Positions 43,511 through 51,978 of a stretch of 64,000 nt of DNA are shown piece by piece. This stretch comes from Nocardioides sp. (GTDB lineage: Bacteria; Actinomycetota; Actinomycetes; Propionibacteriales; Nocardioidaceae): positions 1 through 64,000 of the forward strand of contig NZ_JASEEQ010000018.1 of assembly GCF_030019515.1 (NCBI RefSeq), given 5' to 3'. Both the position numbers and the translations under genes were made by a program. The notes beneath the pieces were generated by a model. That model was not told the origin of the DNA. It saw only the letters and a list, made by a program, of their open reading frames with translations, and searched no databases. Position 1 is the first letter of the stretch. Every line of letters begins with the position of its first letter.

Positions 43511-44893
43511 TCAGTCCAGCCGGACCCGCTCCCCGAGCCGCGGCACGACAGCGGGCCAGCCGAGGTCGGCGCCGATCCGGCGGGCCAGCGCCGCCGACGC
43601 GGACGGCTCGCCGTGCACGACGTACACGATCTCGGGCGGCTCGGGGGCGCGGCCCAGCCACCCGATGATGTCGTCGGCGTCCGCATGCACCGAGAAGTAC
43701 GGCACGTCGACGATCTCGGCGCGGACCGGCACGTAGCGCCCGTGCATCTTCACCTGGCGGGCGCCGTCGAGGAGCTGGCGGCCGCGGGTTCCGACCGCCT
43801 GGTAGCCGGTGAGCACCACGCTGTTGCGCGGGTCAGGGAGCTGGTGAGCGAGGTGGTGCACGACGCGACCCCCGGTGGCCATGCCGGACGCCGACACCAC
43901 GATGCACGGCTCGCCGGGCCGGTTGAGCCGCATCGACCCGGCGGCGTCCGGGACCGCGCTGACGTGCATCGCGCCCAGGGCGACGCGGACCTGATCGAGG
44001 TCGGGGCGCAGCTGCGCCGATCCGGTGTCGAGAGCCTCGCGGTACACGGCGAGGGCCCGCAGCGCCATCGGGCTGTCGAGGTACACCGGGACCCGCGGCA
44101 CCTCGCCGGCCTGCATCAGCCGGTGCAGCTCGAGCAGCACCAGCTCGGTCCGGTCGACCGCGAACGCCGGCACCAGCACGGTGCCGCCCCGGCCGATGGT
44201 GCGGCGCACCGCCGCCGCGAGGACCTCGGGGTCGGCGGGCGGGTGGCTGCGGTCGCCGTACGTCGACTCCACGACGACCGCGTCGGCCACGGGTGGGTCG
44301 GCGGGTGCGCGCAGGATCGGGTGGTGGTCGCGGCCGAGGTCGCCGCTGAACAGGGTTCGGCGGCCACCCGCCTCGAGCAGCACGGTCGACGACCCGAGGA
44401 TGTGGCCCGCCGGGTGCAGCACGGTCCGGACGCCCGGGGCCAGCTCGACCACGGTCCCGAACTCAGTCGGCTTCAGCAGCGGCAGGGTGCGCTCGACGTC
44501 CTCGAGGTCGTAGAGCGGCAGCGCAGGACGGTGCTTGGAGTAGCCGCCGGCGTTGGCCTGACGCGCGTCCTCCTCCTGCAGATGGGCGCTGTCGCGGAGC
44601 ACGATCTCCACCAGCTCGGCGGTGTCGGGCGAGCAGACGATCGGGCCGTCGAAGCCCTCCTTGACCAACCGCGGCAGGAACCCGCAGTGGTCGAGGTGCG
44701 CGTGCGACACCACAGCCGAGCCGAGCCCGGAGGCCGGTACCGGGAACGGGGACCAGTTGCGGCGTCGCAGGTCCGCCAGGCCCTGGTAGAGCCCCGCGTC
44801 CACCAGCGTCCGCGAGGTGTCGGTGTCCACCAGGAACTTGCTGCCGGTCACCGACTCGGCGGCGCCCAGGAACGTCAGGACCGGACTGCTCAC
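43511..44893 (-). CDS. MBL-fold beta-CASP RNA hydrolase
   Basis: This 460-residue metallo-beta-lactamase-fold protein has a beta-CASP insertion and a C-terminal RMMBL motif, as in RNA-processing nucleases of the CPSF73/YsH1 type. Metal ligands are in VVSHAHLDHCGFLPRLV, LHPAGHILGSSTVLLE and SGDLGRDHHPIL; the late His is in VPYFSVHADADDIIGWL. It probably cleaves or trims RNA. GTG at 44893 is behind GGAGGAG. Its place inside the dormancy block suggests a part in RNA turnover in non-growing cells (inference). Confidence 0.92.
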   Translation of the reverse strand: MSSPVLTFLGAAESVTGSKFLVDTDTSRTLVDAGLYQGLADLRRRNWSPFPVPASGLGSAVVSHAHLDHCGFLPRLVKEGFDGPIVCSPDTAELVEIVLRDSAHLQEEDARQANAGGYSKHRPALPLYDLEDVERTLPLLKPTEFGTVVELAPGVRTVLHPAGHILGSSTVLLEAGGRRTLFSGDLGRDHHPILRAPADPPVADAVVVESTYGDRSHPPADPEVLAAAVRRTIGRGGTVLVPAFAVDRTELVLLELHRLMQAGEVPRVPVYLDSPMALRALAVYREALDTGSAQLRPDLDQVRVALGAMHVSAVPDAAGSMRLNRPGEPCIVVSASGMATGGRVVHHLAHQLPDPRNSVVLTGYQAVGTRGRQLLDGARQVKMHGRYVPVRAEIVDVPYFSVHADADDIIGWLGRAPEPPEIVYVVHGEPSASAALARRIGADLGWPAVVPRLGERVRLD

Positions 44894-44948
44894 CTGGCTC
44901 CTCCTTCGGCTCTCACTCGACGTCCTCGGCCCGGCGAGGACGCCGACG

Positions 44949-44983
44949 GCGGGGCCGGGCTGCCCCGTTGGGCCCGGCCCCGC
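44949..44983 (-). terminator. terminator after usp gene 1
   Basis: A perfect 12-bp stem (GCGGGGCCGGGC / GCCCGGCCCCGC, 11-nt loop) separates the upstream universal stress gene from the beta-CASP gene, which must therefore have its own promoter. No clear DosR-like box was found for the beta-CASP gene. Confidence 0.75.
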
Positions 44984-45022
44984 ACGCTCATCGGCCCCCC
45001 GGTCCTCGCCTCCGTCCTGGGC

Positions 45023-45904
45023 TCAGCGCCCTCGGTCGACCACCAGCACGGGGCACTCGGCGTGGTGGAGCACCGCCCGGGTGATCGGCCCGAGGTGGGC
45101 CGCCAGCGGGCGCGCCGCCGGACGGCGGTTGAGGACCAGTACCGACGAGCGCTGGGTGGCGCGGACCAGCGCCTCGACCGGCCGGGCCCAGTGCACGTCG
45201 CAGGTCACGGAGTCCTCGGCGGTCGTCACGTCACCGAGCGCGGTCTCGAGCTCGCGCCGGGTGTCGTCGACCCACTGCTTGCGGGGGTAGCTGGCGAACG
45301 CCGCACCCTGGTAGGGCTCGGCGATCCAGATGGCGTGGAGGACGACCAGCTGGTGCCCGGTGTCGCGGGCCAGCTCGAGCGCCTCGACGACCTGGTGCTT
45401 GGCGTCCATCGGCTCGTCGACGCCCACCGTGACGGGCAGGTCGGTGCCGACCGCGACGGGCCAGCTGGGTGGGACGACCAGGACCGGGACCCGGGCGTGC
45501 GCGGCCACATGGGTGGAGACCGAGCGGGTCACCAGGCGGCCGACCGCCCCGATCTCGCGCGCCTCGAGCACGACCAGCCGCATCTCGCGGCCGCGCTCCA
45601 CGATCGTGCGGGCCGCGGACCCGTCGACGATCTCGGCGGTGACCGGGACCCGGCCCTCGACGAGGACGCGGACCCGGTCCGCTGCCTCGGTGAGCACCTC
45701 GCGGCCGACCCGGGTCAGCTCGCGTTCGAGTGCCTGCTCCGGTTCGAGCTGCGAGGGCACGGGCACGACCAGCCGGTGCGCCACATGCAGCAGCCCGACG
45801 CCCACGCCGAGCCGCATCGCCTCGGAGGCGGCCACCTCCAGCGCGCCGTCACCGATCCCGTCGGGACCGACCGCCACCAGGACACCGATCTCGGTCTCGT
45901 CCAT
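45023..45904 (-). CDS. tandem universal stress protein 1
   Basis: This 293-residue protein has two UspA domains (about 1-150 and 155-293). The ATP-binding glycine motif is degenerate in both: MRLVVLEAREIGAVGRLVT in the first and LVLNRRPAARPLAAHLGPI in the second, so nucleotide binding is doubtful. The second domain ends HHAECPVLVVDRG. AGGAGG lies 6 nt before the ATG and a DosR-like box lies 56 nt upstream. Two-domain Usp proteins are typical of the mycobacterial DosR regulon. Confidence 0.92.
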   Translation of the reverse strand: MDETEIGVLVAVGPDGIGDGALEVAASEAMRLGVGVGLLHVAHRLVVPVPSQLEPEQALERELTRVGREVLTEAADRVRVLVEGRVPVTAEIVDGSAARTIVERGREMRLVVLEAREIGAVGRLVTRSVSTHVAAHARVPVLVVPPSWPVAVGTDLPVTVGVDEPMDAKHQVVEALELARDTGHQLVVLHAIWIAEPYQGAAFASYPRKQWVDDTRRELETALGDVTTAEDSVTCDVHWARPVEALVRATQRSSVLVLNRRPAARPLAAHLGPITRAVLHHAECPVLVVDRGR

Positions 45905-45960
45905 GACCGACCTCCTTCGCCCTCTCCGTCCACCTTGCTCCGCGGTCCCGGGCCACGGGA

Positions 45961-45974
45961 GAGACGTAGGTCCT
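45961..45974. promoter_or_regulatory. DosR-like box GAGACGTAGGTCCT
   Basis: Matches GGGACC-WW-GGTCCC at nine of twelve half-site positions. It lies 56 nt from the usp start (leftward) and 123 nt from the PNPOx-like gene (rightward), so it may serve both. Confidence 0.55.
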
Positions 45975-46097
45975 CGGAGCGAGGGCCGTGGTACCTGCGA
46001 AGGTGCCTGCGGTCGCTGGCTCGGTCGGGTTTACTCGATACCGGGGTCCCGCACGGAGATGGGACACCGAGCCCCGTGGCGCGACCGAGGAGGAGTC

Positions 46098-46505
46098 ATG
46101 GACAAGGCGGCCCGTGGACAGCTCGTGGACCTGCCGGTCGACGAGTGCTGGCAGCTGCTCACGACGACACCGGTGGGCCGGATCGCCTGGTCCACGACGA
46201 GCGGCCCGGTGGTCGTGCCGGTCAACTTCGTGGTCGACGGGCGGACCATCAGGATCCGCACGGCGGCGTACTCCGCGATGGTGCAGAAGGCCGACGTGGA
46301 GCGGGTCGCGTTCCAGGCCGACCACATCGACGAGACCAGCCACTCGGGTTGGAGCGTGCTCGCGCGCGGTCGTGCCGAGGTGCGGTACGGCGAGCCCGCG
46401 GACGCGGCCGGCCCGGAGCCGTGGCCACGCGGGCCGCGGTCGGCGACCGTCGTCATCGACGTCGACGAGGTCACCGGTCGCTGGCTGAACCCCGGCGAGC
46501 GCTGA
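46098..46505 (+). CDS. pyridoxamine 5'-phosphate oxidase-like flavin/F420-binding protein 2
   Basis: This is a 135-residue paralogue of the protein at 42870, with DECWQLLTTTPVGRIAWST, VVPVNFVVDGRTIRIRT, VAFQADHIDETSHSGWSVL and a C-terminal VVIDVDEVTGRWL. It probably binds a flavin or F420 cofactor. GAGGAGGAG precedes the ATG. It is divergent from usp 1 with a shared box between them. Its last 35 nt overlap the 3' end of the P-type ATPase gene. Confidence 0.88.
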   Translation: MDKAARGQLVDLPVDECWQLLTTTPVGRIAWSTTSGPVVVPVNFVVDGRTIRIRTAAYSAMVQKADVERVAFQADHIDETSHSGWSVLARGRAEVRYGEPADAAGPEPWPRGPRSATVVIDVDEVTGRWLNPGER

Positions 46506-49035
46506 GCCCTGGGCCGAGCCGCTGCCACAGCGCCAGCAGCAGCCCGGGCGCGACGCTCAGCGCCAGCAGCAGCAGCGCGTCGACCGCCGGCACCGTGTCG
46601 GTGCGCAGCAGGTCGCGCAGCGGGAACCACGCGACCGCGAGCACCTGGAGCGCGGCCGCGATCAGGACGGCGACCTCGAGCCCCCGCGAGCGCCACTGCA
46701 GGCCGCGTCGCGGCGCGCGCAGCGAGAGCGCGACCCCCAGCTGGGCCAGCCCGAGGGTGAGGAACACCCAGGTCTGGTGCTGGCCGTCCGGGGCGAGCAG
46801 GCCCGCAACGAGGGCGACGATCCCGATCAGGGTGCCGGCGGCCAGGATCTGGCGCAGCAGGCCCTGGCCCAGCACCGACTGCTCCGGCGACGGCGAGGGT
46901 CGCCTCATGTCCTGGGGATCCGGTGGCTCGCCACCGAAGGCGACCCCGGGCAGGCCGTGGGTGATCATGTTGATCCAGAGGATCTGGCCGGGCGCCAGCG
47001 GCAGCGGGATCCCGACGAACGGGCCCGCGACCAGCACCAGCACCTCCGCGAGGCCGCCGGAGAGCCCGTAGCGCAGGAACCTCCGGATGTTGCCGTAGAT
47101 GCGCCGGCCCTCGCCGACGGCCACGACCACGGTGCGCAGGTCGTCGTCGGCGAGCACCAGGTCCGCGGCCTGGCGCGCGACCTCGGTGCCGCGGTCGCCC
47201 ATCGCGATCCCGATGTCGGCGCGGCGCAGCGCCGGTGCGTCGTTCACGCCGTCGCCGGTCATCGCGACCACGTCGCCGCGGCGCTGCCAGGCGTCGATGA
47301 TGTCGACCTTGTGCTCGGGCCGGACCCGGGCGTAGACGCCGATCCGGTCCACCCGGTCGGCGTGCTCGCCGCGGCCGACCTCCGCGCCCTCGGCGAGCTC
47401 GGGGCCCTCTCGGGTCAGGGTCAGCTGGTCGGCGATCGCCCGGGCGGTCGCCGGGTGGTCCCCGGTGATCATCACGGTCCGGATCCCGGCGGCGCGGCAG
47501 GCGCGCACGACCTCCTCCGCGGTGGTCCGCGGCGGATCGGCCAGCGCGGCGAGACCGCGCAGCACCAACCCGTGGTCGAGGTCCTCCGGACGCGTGGGCG
47601 CCGTCCGGTCGGCCACCGCCAGCACCCGGAAGCCACGCTCCGCGAGCCCGGTCGCGGCCTCCTGCGCCGCGGCCGCGACCGCACGGTCGGCGAGCAGCCC
47701 GATCACCGCCTCGGGGGCCCCCTTGCACACGACCAGCCAGCACTCCCCGTCCCCGGGACCCGGGCCGTCCCCAGCGGCCCGGTGCACGGTCGTCATCCGC
47801 TTGGTCTCGCTGTCGAACGGCGTCTCGTCGACCCGCTCCCAGGTCGCGGCCGACCCCAGCGCGGCCGGGTCGTGCTTGGCCACCGCGACGAGCAGGGCGG
47901 CCTCCATCGGGTCGCCGACCACGTCCCAGTCGCCGTCCCGGGGGCCGCCGAGCCGGGCGTCGTTGCAGAGCACCAGGTCGCGGGCGAGCGCGTCGAGCTC
48001 GGCCGGTACGACGTCGGCGCCCTGGGCCACCAGCGTGCCGTCGACGGCGTACCCCTGCCCGGTCACCCGCCACGCCCCGTGCGGCGACCAGAGCTCCTGG
48101 ACGACCATCCGTCCCTCGGTGAGGGTCCCGGTCTTGTCGGAGGCGAGCACGGTGACCGAGCCGAGCGTCTCGACGGCGGGCAACCGCCGGACCAGGGCGG
48201 AGCGGCGGGCCATCCGGTAGGCACCCAGGGCGAGCGCGATGGTGACCACCGCCGGCAGCGACTCGGGGATCGCGGCCACGGCGAGGCTCACCGCGAGGAT
48301 CACCATGTCGTCGAGCGGCTCGCCGCGCAGCAGGCCGAGCACCAGCACCAGGGCCGCCACCGCGACGGTCAGGACGACCAGCTGCCGGGACAGCCGGGAC
48401 AGCCGCTGCTGCAGCGGCGTCGGCCGCACCCCGGCCGCCGCGATCTGCGCGGCGATCCGGCCGAGGCCGCTCTCGGCGCCGGTCCGGGTGACGGTCGCGA
48501 AGCCGCGGCCGCGGGTCAGGACCGTGCCCGCCAGCAGCTCCTCCCCCGGACCGCGGATGACGGGCACCGACTCCCCGGTCATCGCGGACTCGTCGACCTG
48601 CAGCCCGGCGGCCTCGACGAGCTCGCCGTCGGCCGGGACGACGTCCCCGGCCTCGAGGCGGACCAGGTCGCCGGTCACCACGTCCGGAGCGGGCACCCGG
48701 GTCAGCTCCCCGTCGCGCAGCACCGTCGCCCACGGCGCCGCCATCCGGTCCAGCGCGGCCAGCGCATTGGCCGCGCGGACCTCCTGCACCACTCCGATGG
48801 TGGTGTTGAGCACCACGACGGCAGCGATGATCGAGGCGTCGGCCACGTCGCCGAGGGCGACGATGACGACGAACGCGCCCATCAGCAGCAGGATCATCGG
48901 GTCTCGGAGCTGGTCCAGGACCCGGCCCAGCAGCCGCCGCTGGCGGCCGCGTGGCGGGAGGTTCGCCCCCTGCTCACGCAGCCGCTCGGCGGCCTCGGCG
49001 GCGGTCAACCCCTCGGCGCCCGCCGGGCCGTTCAC
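46471..49035 (-). CDS. cation-transporting P-type ATPase (CtpF/SERCA-like)
   Basis: This is an 854-residue P2-type ATPase. The phosphorylation site is DKTGTLTEG, with actuator TGES, hinge GDGVNDAPALRRADIG, membrane helix 4 AAIPESLPAVVTIALALG and helix 6 LWINMITHGLPGVAFGG. In calcium pumps helix 6 has Asp where this protein has His (ITHG versus VTDG), so the ion specificity may differ. In mycobacteria CtpF belongs to the DosR regulon, which fits the location. GTG at 49035 overlaps the stop of the upstream usp gene (GTGA), so the two are translationally coupled. Confidence 0.94.
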   Translation of the reverse strand: MNGPAGAEGLTAAEAAERLREQGANLPPRGRQRRLLGRVLDQLRDPMILLLMGAFVVIVALGDVADASIIAAVVVLNTTIGVVQEVRAANALAALDRMAAPWATVLRDGELTRVPAPDVVTGDLVRLEAGDVVPADGELVEAAGLQVDESAMTGESVPVIRGPGEELLAGTVLTRGRGFATVTRTGAESGLGRIAAQIAAAGVRPTPLQQRLSRLSRQLVVLTVAVAALVLVLGLLRGEPLDDMVILAVSLAVAAIPESLPAVVTIALALGAYRMARRSALVRRLPAVETLGSVTVLASDKTGTLTEGRMVVQELWSPHGAWRVTGQGYAVDGTLVAQGADVVPAELDALARDLVLCNDARLGGPRDGDWDVVGDPMEAALLVAVAKHDPAALGSAATWERVDETPFDSETKRMTTVHRAAGDGPGPGDGECWLVVCKGAPEAVIGLLADRAVAAAAQEAATGLAERGFRVLAVADRTAPTRPEDLDHGLVLRGLAALADPPRTTAEEVVRACRAAGIRTVMITGDHPATARAIADQLTLTREGPELAEGAEVGRGEHADRVDRIGVYARVRPEHKVDIIDAWQRRGDVVAMTGDGVNDAPALRRADIGIAMGDRGTEVARQAADLVLADDDLRTVVVAVGEGRRIYGNIRRFLRYGLSGGLAEVLVLVAGPFVGIPLPLAPGQILWINMITHGLPGVAFGGEPPDPQDMRRPSPSPEQSVLGQGLLRQILAAGTLIGIVALVAGLLAPDGQHQTWVFLTLGLAQLGVALSLRAPRRGLQWRSRGLEVAVLIAAALQVLAVAWFPLRDLLRTDTVPAVDALLLLALSVAPGLLLALWQRLGPGLSARRGSASDR

Positions 49036-49952
49036 TTCCGGATCGCCCCGGCCTGCTCCAGCACCAGGCCCGGCATCGGGCCGACCGCGTTGGGAGGGAC
49101 CACCCGGACCGGGCAGTGTGCCGAGCGCAGCACGGCGCGCGCCGTACCGCCCAGGTGGGTCGCCGCGGGCACGCCGTGGGCACGGCGTACCAGCACGATG
49201 ACGTCGGCCTCGAGGGAGCCCTCGACGAGCGCGAAGCTCGGGTGGTCGTGGACCACCCGGATCTCGACCTCGACCTCCGGGTAGGTGACCCGCCACTCGG
49301 CCAGCAGCGCCTCCATCTCGTCGAGCGACTGGCGCCGCCAGTCGTCGGCGGCGACGCGGGACTCGATGATGTCGTCGTAGCCGCTGGGCAGCTTCCAGGC
49401 GTGCAGGACCACGAGCCGCGCCCGGCGCTCCGCGGCGAGGGCCATGGCGTCGCCGAGCAGCGCGGTGGAGTGCGACGGCGACTTCACGCCGACCAGGACC
49501 ACGCCGCGAGACGGAGCCGGGGTCCAGTCGGCGGGCACCAGCACCATCGGCACCGAGGCACGGGCGGCGACGCCGGCGGCGGTGTCGCCGCGCAGCAGCC
49601 GCTCCACCAGCGGCCGGTTGTCCCGGCCGACCACGACCACCTGGGCGTCGTCCGCGGCGTTCGCGAGCTGCACCGGCCGGGTGCCGTGGTGCAGCCAGCC
49701 CTCGACCACCAGGTCGGGGGCAAGCTCGCGCACCTGCGCCTCGGCGCGGGTGAGCACGGCGGCGCCGGTCTCGGTCAGCTCGGACGGCGTGAGCGGCATC
49801 ATCGGAGAGATCGGAACGTAGTCGGGCACCACGTGGATCAGCTTCACGATCGCCCCGGTCCGCCTGGCCTCCTCCACCCCGAAGCGCAGCGCACCGGCGT
49901 TGGCGTCGGTCCCGTCGACTCCGATGACCACGGGACGTGGCTGTGTGGTCAT
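49032..49952 (-). CDS. tandem universal stress protein 2
   Basis: This 306-residue protein has two UspA domains, the first starting VVIGVDGTDANAGALRFG. The first-domain nucleotide loop reads VVVVGRDNRPLVERLLRGDTA and the second IVLVRRAHGVPAATHLGGTA, a partial GxxGx9G motif. It is the first gene of an operon with the P-type ATPase (4-nt overlap). GGGAGG lies 7 nt before the ATG. The pairing of a Usp with a CtpF-type pump mirrors the Rv1996-Rv1997 arrangement of M. tuberculosis (from memory). Confidence 0.92.
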   Translation of the reverse strand: MTTQPRPVVIGVDGTDANAGALRFGVEEARRTGAIVKLIHVVPDYVPISPMMPLTPSELTETGAAVLTRAEAQVRELAPDLVVEGWLHHGTRPVQLANAADDAQVVVVGRDNRPLVERLLRGDTAAGVAARASVPMVLVPADWTPAPSRGVVLVGVKSPSHSTALLGDAMALAAERRARLVVLHAWKLPSGYDDIIESRVAADDWRRQSLDEMEALLAEWRVTYPEVEVEIRVVHDHPSFALVEGSLEADVIVLVRRAHGVPAATHLGGTARAVLRSAHCPVRVVPPNAVGPMPGLVLEQAGAIRK

Positions 49953-50061
49953 GACCTGACCTCCCTGGTGTCCGGCTCTGGAGAACCTGACGGTGGTTCC
50001 GTCACCCTCATCGTCTGCTCGGCAGGCGCTCCGGCAGCAGGGCCGAGCGCCCGCCACCCCC

Positions 50062-50075
50062 GGGCCCTTCGGCCC
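50062..50075. promoter_or_regulatory. weak DosR-like box GGGCCCTTCGGCCC
   Basis: Left half five of six, right half four of six matches to GGGACC-WW-GGTCCC. It lies 109 nt upstream of the usp 2/ATPase operon. It could instead be a chance GC-rich palindrome. Confidence 0.3.
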
Positions 50076-50140
50076 GTCCGGCCCAGCGCCGATCCGGACG
50101 CCGAGTCGGCGCATCATGCTCAACTTCTCCACAGGCGCGT

Positions 50141-50224
50141 GGGCAAGACGCGCCGACTCGCGCCTCGCACGCGGGCAAGACGCGCCGACTCGCGCCTCTC
50201 ACGCGGGCAAGACGCGCCGACTCG
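50141..50224. repeat. 32-bp-period tandem repeat, three copies
   Basis: A 20-bp unit (GGGCAAGACGCGCCGACTCG) is repeated exactly at 50141-50160, 50173-50192 and 50205-50224, with 12-bp variable linkers. It ends 2 nt before the usp 3 stop. An inverted copy of the core, CCGAGTCGGCGC, lies at 50101-50112, so the leftward transcript can form a long-range hairpin. The same core is in the terminator at 18126-18167. Confidence 0.85.
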
Positions 50225-50226
50225 AC

Positions 50227-51117
50227 CTACTCGGTGCGGGCCGGCGAGGGGTCCACGACGAGGACCGGGCAGCCCGACTCGCGCAGCACGGCGCGCACCA
50301 CCGACCCGAGGTGCGGTCCCCAGGGCATCGAGGAGCGATGCCGGCCGAGCACCACGACGCCCGCCGTGCGCGACTCGGCCACCAGGGCGTCCGCCGGGCG
50401 GGCGTGCACGGGGACCAGCTCCACCGGTACGCCGGGGTGCTCGGCGAGCAGCGGCGCCAGCCCGGCCTCGATGTCCCGGCGCAGGCGGGCCTCGTGGTCG
50501 TGCGCGGCGGTCCCCGCGAAGACCAGCTCGTCGTAGGCGTCGGAGTAGTGCCAGGCGTGCAGCAGCCGGGCCCGGCCACCCCGGCGGGCCGCCTCCCCCA
50601 GCGCGGTGCGCACCACGTCGGGGGCGAGCTCGACGTCGCCCAGGCCGGCGAGGACGACCGGGTCGCGCTCGGGGTCGGGCTGCCAGCCGGCCGGCACCGC
50701 CACCACCGGCACCACCGCGTGCGCGGCCACGGCGTTGGTGACCGACAGCGTCGGGATCCGGCCGGGCCGCCCCATCCGCTGGCGCTGGAGGACGACGACG
50801 CCCGCGTGCCGGCTCGCGCCCGTGAGCACCGGCACGACGGGTCCGGTGTGCAGCTCGGTGCTGACCGGCAGCTCGCCGAGCTCGTGCTCGAGCCGTTGGG
50901 CCACGGCCGCCAGGATCCGCCCGCCCTTGGCATACAGGGCATCGCCCTCGATCACCATGGCGGTGGGGTCGCCGCCGACGGCCATCCCGGGTACGGCGTG
51001 CAGCAGGTGCACCCCGGCACCCCGGCGACGGGCCTCGGCGACGGCGTACGCGAGCGCGCCCTCGACGTCCTCGTCGCCTACGCCCAGCAGGACCTTCCTG
51101 GGTTCGATCTCGAGCAT
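50227..51117 (-). CDS. tandem universal stress protein 3
   Basis: This 296-residue double-UspA protein begins KVLLGVGDEDVEGALAYAVAE and ends ESGCPVLVVDPSPARTE. The second domain has VVVLGRHRSSMPWGPHLGSV, close to the ATP-binding pattern; the first (VVVLQRQRMGRPGRIPTL) is degenerate. AGGAG lies 5 nt before the ATG. It is divergent from the flavodoxin operon, with two DosR-like boxes between them. Confidence 0.92.
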   Translation of the reverse strand: MLEIEPRKVLLGVGDEDVEGALAYAVAEARRRGAGVHLLHAVPGMAVGGDPTAMVIEGDALYAKGGRILAAVAQRLEHELGELPVSTELHTGPVVPVLTGASRHAGVVVLQRQRMGRPGRIPTLSVTNAVAAHAVVPVVAVPAGWQPDPERDPVVLAGLGDVELAPDVVRTALGEAARRGGRARLLHAWHYSDAYDELVFAGTAAHDHEARLRRDIEAGLAPLLAEHPGVPVELVPVHARPADALVAESRTAGVVVLGRHRSSMPWGPHLGSVVRAVLRESGCPVLVVDPSPARTE

Positions 51118-51242
51118 GTCGTCTCCTTCTCGATCCCCCACCAGGCGCCGGCGATCGGGCCTTGCCCTCCTCGTGGTGGCGGCAACCCGCTCCGCTCCGG
51201 TCCCGCTCCTGCCAATCTCCGCGAGTCCGGCGGACGGCAACA

Positions 51243-51271
51243 GGGACCTAGGGCCCGGGGCCGGTGGTCCC
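51243..51271. promoter_or_regulatory. two DosR-like boxes in tandem
   Basis: GGGACCTAGGGCCC (51243-51256) and GGGCCGGTGGTCCC (51258-51271) lie 15 bp apart centre to centre, between divergent genes. They are 125 nt from the usp 3 start and 77 nt from the flavodoxin start. Closely spaced pairs are typical where DosR binds cooperatively. Confidence 0.65.
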
Positions 51272-51348
51272 TCGGCCCGTGCGGGAACGGAGCGTTCGTG
51301 CCCACATTGAAAGCTGACGAACCCGACCCGTCGGTAGGAGTCATCACC

Positions 51349-51954
51349 ATGAGCACCCAGCCGCACCAGGACCACGTCCCCGAGCGGGGTGCAGCCGCGC
51401 CGCTCAAGGCCCTCGTCGTGTACGAGTCGATGTTCGGCTCGACCCACGATGTCGCCGCGGCGGTCGCTGACGGCCTGCGTGCCGAGGGTGTGGAGACCGA
51501 GCTCGTGGACGTGCGCCACGCCCCGCCCGCCAGGGAGGCCACCTTCGACCTCCTCGTCCTCGGTGCTCCGACCCATGCGTTCTCGCTGAGCCGGCCCTCG
51601 ACCCGCCAGGACGCGGTGCGCCAGGGCGCCAGCCCGGAGCTGGCCAGCACCGGGATCCGCGAGTGGATCGGCGCGATGGGGCCGCGCGAGGAGGCCCGCG
51701 GCCGGGCCGCCGCCGCGTTCGACACCAGGGTCACCAAGGTGCGCAGCCTCCCGAAGGCCGCCTCCACACGGGCCTGCCACCTGCTCGCCCGACGTGGCTA
51801 CCACCTGGTGTCCCGGCCCACGCCGTTCCTGGTGCACGACGTCAAGGGACCGCTCGTCGCCGGTGAGCTCGACCACGCGATCGCCTGGGCGAGGGAGGTC
51901 GCGCAGGCGGCCCGGCGCTGGCGCACCGGCGACTCCGACGTAGCGGCCAGCTGA
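51349..51954 (+). CDS. flavodoxin-family protein
   Basis: This 201-residue protein has a flavodoxin-like fold with FMN phosphate loop VVYESMFGSTHDVAAAVAD (about residues 24-42) and the second loop LLVLGAPTHAFSLSRP. The C-terminus extends past the usual flavodoxin with an Arg-rich region. It is first of a four-gene set with the SQR-like, TusE/DsrC-like and DsrE2-like proteins, 24 nt ahead of the SQR-like gene. It may pass electrons to or from that module (inference). Confidence 0.88.
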   Translation: MSTQPHQDHVPERGAAAPLKALVVYESMFGSTHDVAAAVADGLRAEGVETELVDVRHAPPAREATFDLLVLGAPTHAFSLSRPSTRQDAVRQGASPELASTGIREWIGAMGPREEARGRAAAAFDTRVTKVRSLPKAASTRACHLLARRGYHLVSRPTPFLVHDVKGPLVAGELDHAIAWAREVAQAARRWRTGDSDVAAS

Positions 51955-51978
51955 GACCAGTTGAGAGAGGTGAACGGG

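Noticed and set aside
43382..47071. A 1229-codon open frame on the plus strand crossing several genes
   Set aside because: It crosses the beta-CASP, usp and PNPOx genes in wrong frames and has no ribosome site or recognisable domain.
50141..50224. Possible CRISPR array
   Set aside because: Only three 20-bp repeats with 12-bp linkers that are themselves similar; the linkers are too short for spacers and no cas genes are present.
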